From Strongyloides papillosus (lineage: Eukaryota; Nematoda; Chromadorea; Rhabditida; Strongyloididae), in NCBI GenBank assembly GCA_005656395.1, contig SRSI01000004.1, positions 744,001 through 808,000 of the forward strand: a DNA stretch of 64,000 nt, written 5' to 3'. The number at the start of each line of letters is the position of its first letter. Position 1 is the first letter of the stretch. The translations under genes and the position numbers were made by a program. The notes under the pieces were generated by a model. It saw nothing but the letters and a program-made list of their open reading frames with translations. It did not search any database and was not told the DNA's origin. Positions 62,165-64,000 of the stretch are shown here, piece by piece.

Positions 62165-64000
62165 TGGACGTGGGGAAATTTTCTTCTTACAATTAAAATT
62201 ATTTTGTTGAAAAATCGTCAAAAAAGTACATATAAATGACTTTTTCTTTCCATAACTAAATATGAAGTATCTTAAGAATATGTCCTTCCTAACTTTTTAA
62301 ATATTAAATGTAATAAAACAACATTATATATATGTTTAAGATTAATTATGAATAATTAGTAATGTTTTTTCTATCATTTTTGTAAATTTTTAAAATTTCA
62401 ATAAATCAAAATTTCTAGAAAATTTTCTTTAATTTAAAATAAATAAGAATTATGTAAAACAGGGGATTTTACTAAAAAATTAAGGAATTTGATAGAAAAA
62501 AAAATTTGGCAGTAAAAAGGTTTTACATTTGTTAAACCTTCTTATTTAAATGTTTAAACCTTAAATGTTTAAAAAAATGTCTTTTATATAATAAAAACAT
62601 ATTCGAACTATAGATAAATTATTTTTAAACGACTTAAATTTTCAAAAAATTTTCAAGTACAATTTTTTTTAAATTAAAAGAGGTTAAAAGTCAGTAAACA
62701 ATATACAAATGTACGTAAAATTCAAAAATGATGGAAAAGTCTAAGTAAACTGTCGATTTAACTTAACTTAAAAAATAAATATATCATTATTATATTCTAT
62801 TGTTAATTATGTTTTTTTTAGGTACACATACCAATAAAATAAAGTTTACTAGTCGACTTTTTTGGTTCAAATAATAAAAAGATGTACTCTTACTGCATTT
62901 ATAATAAACAAAGATTCACTAGATAACTTTTAAGCAATTCATTAAACTTAAAATTGTATTAATGAGTTAGTTTCGTTAACTATTTAACTCTATCCCCATT
63001 ATGGGGTAATTAACGACAGCAATGCCTATTAGTTAATGCAATGCTTAAGCTTTATCAAAATATTAACGAAAATAATGTACTATCTTCAAAAAAGTCATAA
63101 AATTAAGATAGAAGGAATTTAAATAGTTATTAATAAATCTTTTTATTTTTATTAAAATAATAAAATATTTTGGAAAAAAGTTTAAAAATTAATTTAAAAA
63201 CAAGATTGCGAAACAGTTAAAAAAAACAATAATACAATAGCTTACTGCTAAAAAAACAAATAGGCTAAATAAAATTGGTCATACAAACAAATAAAGATTA
63301 AAAATTGACACTAATTTATAAATTTCAGCCAAAATAATACTCAGAAACACAAATACTGCAAAAAAAATTTGCTGCAAGTACTACCAAATACTACTAAATG
63401 TAGTTATTTATTCATTTATATTTCAAAAATATTTTTTAGTGCTAAAAAGATGACATATTTGACGATATACATGAAGGGGATCTATATTCTAAAGATTGGC
63501 ATTAAATATTGTACAACAATATTGAATAAAAGTATTTTTGATAATTTAATGAAAAAATTATATGATAGAATCTTTTTTTTAGAAACTTTTATCAATATGA
63601 TAATATAAATAACTCTTATTATACTATTAATGTAAAATAAGTTAATTTTTTATATAAATAAATTTTTTAATTAATTATCTATTTTTAACTCTTTCAGCTC
63701 TGAATTTATAAGAAACATGGCTTTGTCAATTTTAAATTTTAAAAATAATGGAATGATTTTATACTCATTCGATAGAGAAGAGTTGGCGAAATAATCCTAT
63801 CTAAAATTGAATATGGTGCTACTTAATAATAATATACAGTAGTTATTTAAAGTAGAGGTAAAATGAATAATTTAGTAAAAATTTTAGAATAACAAATTTA
63901 TAAAAGAAATATATATATATAGATAATAAAACAATGAAAGAAGCATTATTATAGTAACTTTTTAAGTTTTATAAAGATAAGCATTCAATTATTGCAATAT
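62165..64000. other. Intergenic to window end, no gene seen
   Basis: About 1.8 kb of A+T-rich DNA. The open frame at 63369..63608 (+) has random composition. No tRNA or terminal-repeat element recognised. Confidence 0.45.

Overview
The window is very A+T-rich (roughly three quarters or more A+T by eye), with compact exons, mostly 40-60 bp GT..AG introns with T-rich acceptors ending in TTTTAG or similar, a cuticle collagen, a PEPT-1-type transporter and worm-style orthologues of conserved animal genes. This points to a nematode nuclear chromosome. Base composition and gene style resemble Strongyloides or a close clade IV relative, but the species is inferred, not proven.

Region 1 (about 0.1-38.2 kb) is ordinary single-copy protein-coding sequence. 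In order it holds: a C9orf72 (alfa-1) orthologue (-), a ribonuclease-kappa-type small membrane protein (-), a six-exon low-complexity Q/N/H-rich protein (+) with an unrelated three-exon gene nested on the opposite strand in its second intron, a cuticle collagen (-), a CDC50/TMEM30 flippase subunit (-), the intestinal oligopeptide transporter pept-1 (+), a C1-RA-SARAH RASSF protein rsf-1 (-), an 11.6-kb gene-poor gap, the TEAD transcription factor egl-44 (+) and a paraoxonase/MEC-6-like membrane protein (+) whose intron is GC-AG. RASSF and TEAD, both linked to Hippo-pathway biology, are divergent neighbours across the long gap. Exon joins were worked out by hand and keep frame throughout.

Region 2 (about 38.4-62.2 kb) is completely different: no host protein gene, but twelve tRNA genes with twelve different anticodons (iMet, Asn-GTT, Ile-TAT, Thr-TGT, Gly-TCC, Gly-GCC, Arg-TCG, His-GTG, Ser-GCT, Leu-CAA, Val-AAC, Val-CAC), two decayed 5S rRNA-like fragments, and a dense set of terminal-inverted-repeat elements (a dead mariner, a CAGGGTG-ended element with a helix-turn-helix remnant, several MITE/foldback elements).

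The most striking signal is that four of the twelve tRNA genes are split by mobile elements. Three (Thr, Gly-TCC, Val-CAC) are split at nucleotides 7-15, in or next to box A, by members of one element type: ends CACTCA/CACCCA, two symmetric TCACCT-NN-AGGTGA sites near each end, a 2-bp target duplication, and candidate small spliced reading frames inside. The fourth, Ile(TAT), is split inside its own tRNA intron by a different element with a 9-bp duplication. When the element and one target copy are ignored, Thr, Gly and Ile still fold as tRNAs with intact helices. This suggests very recent insertion or some way of tolerating or removing the insert.

Region 3 (62.2-64 kb) shows no feature I can support.
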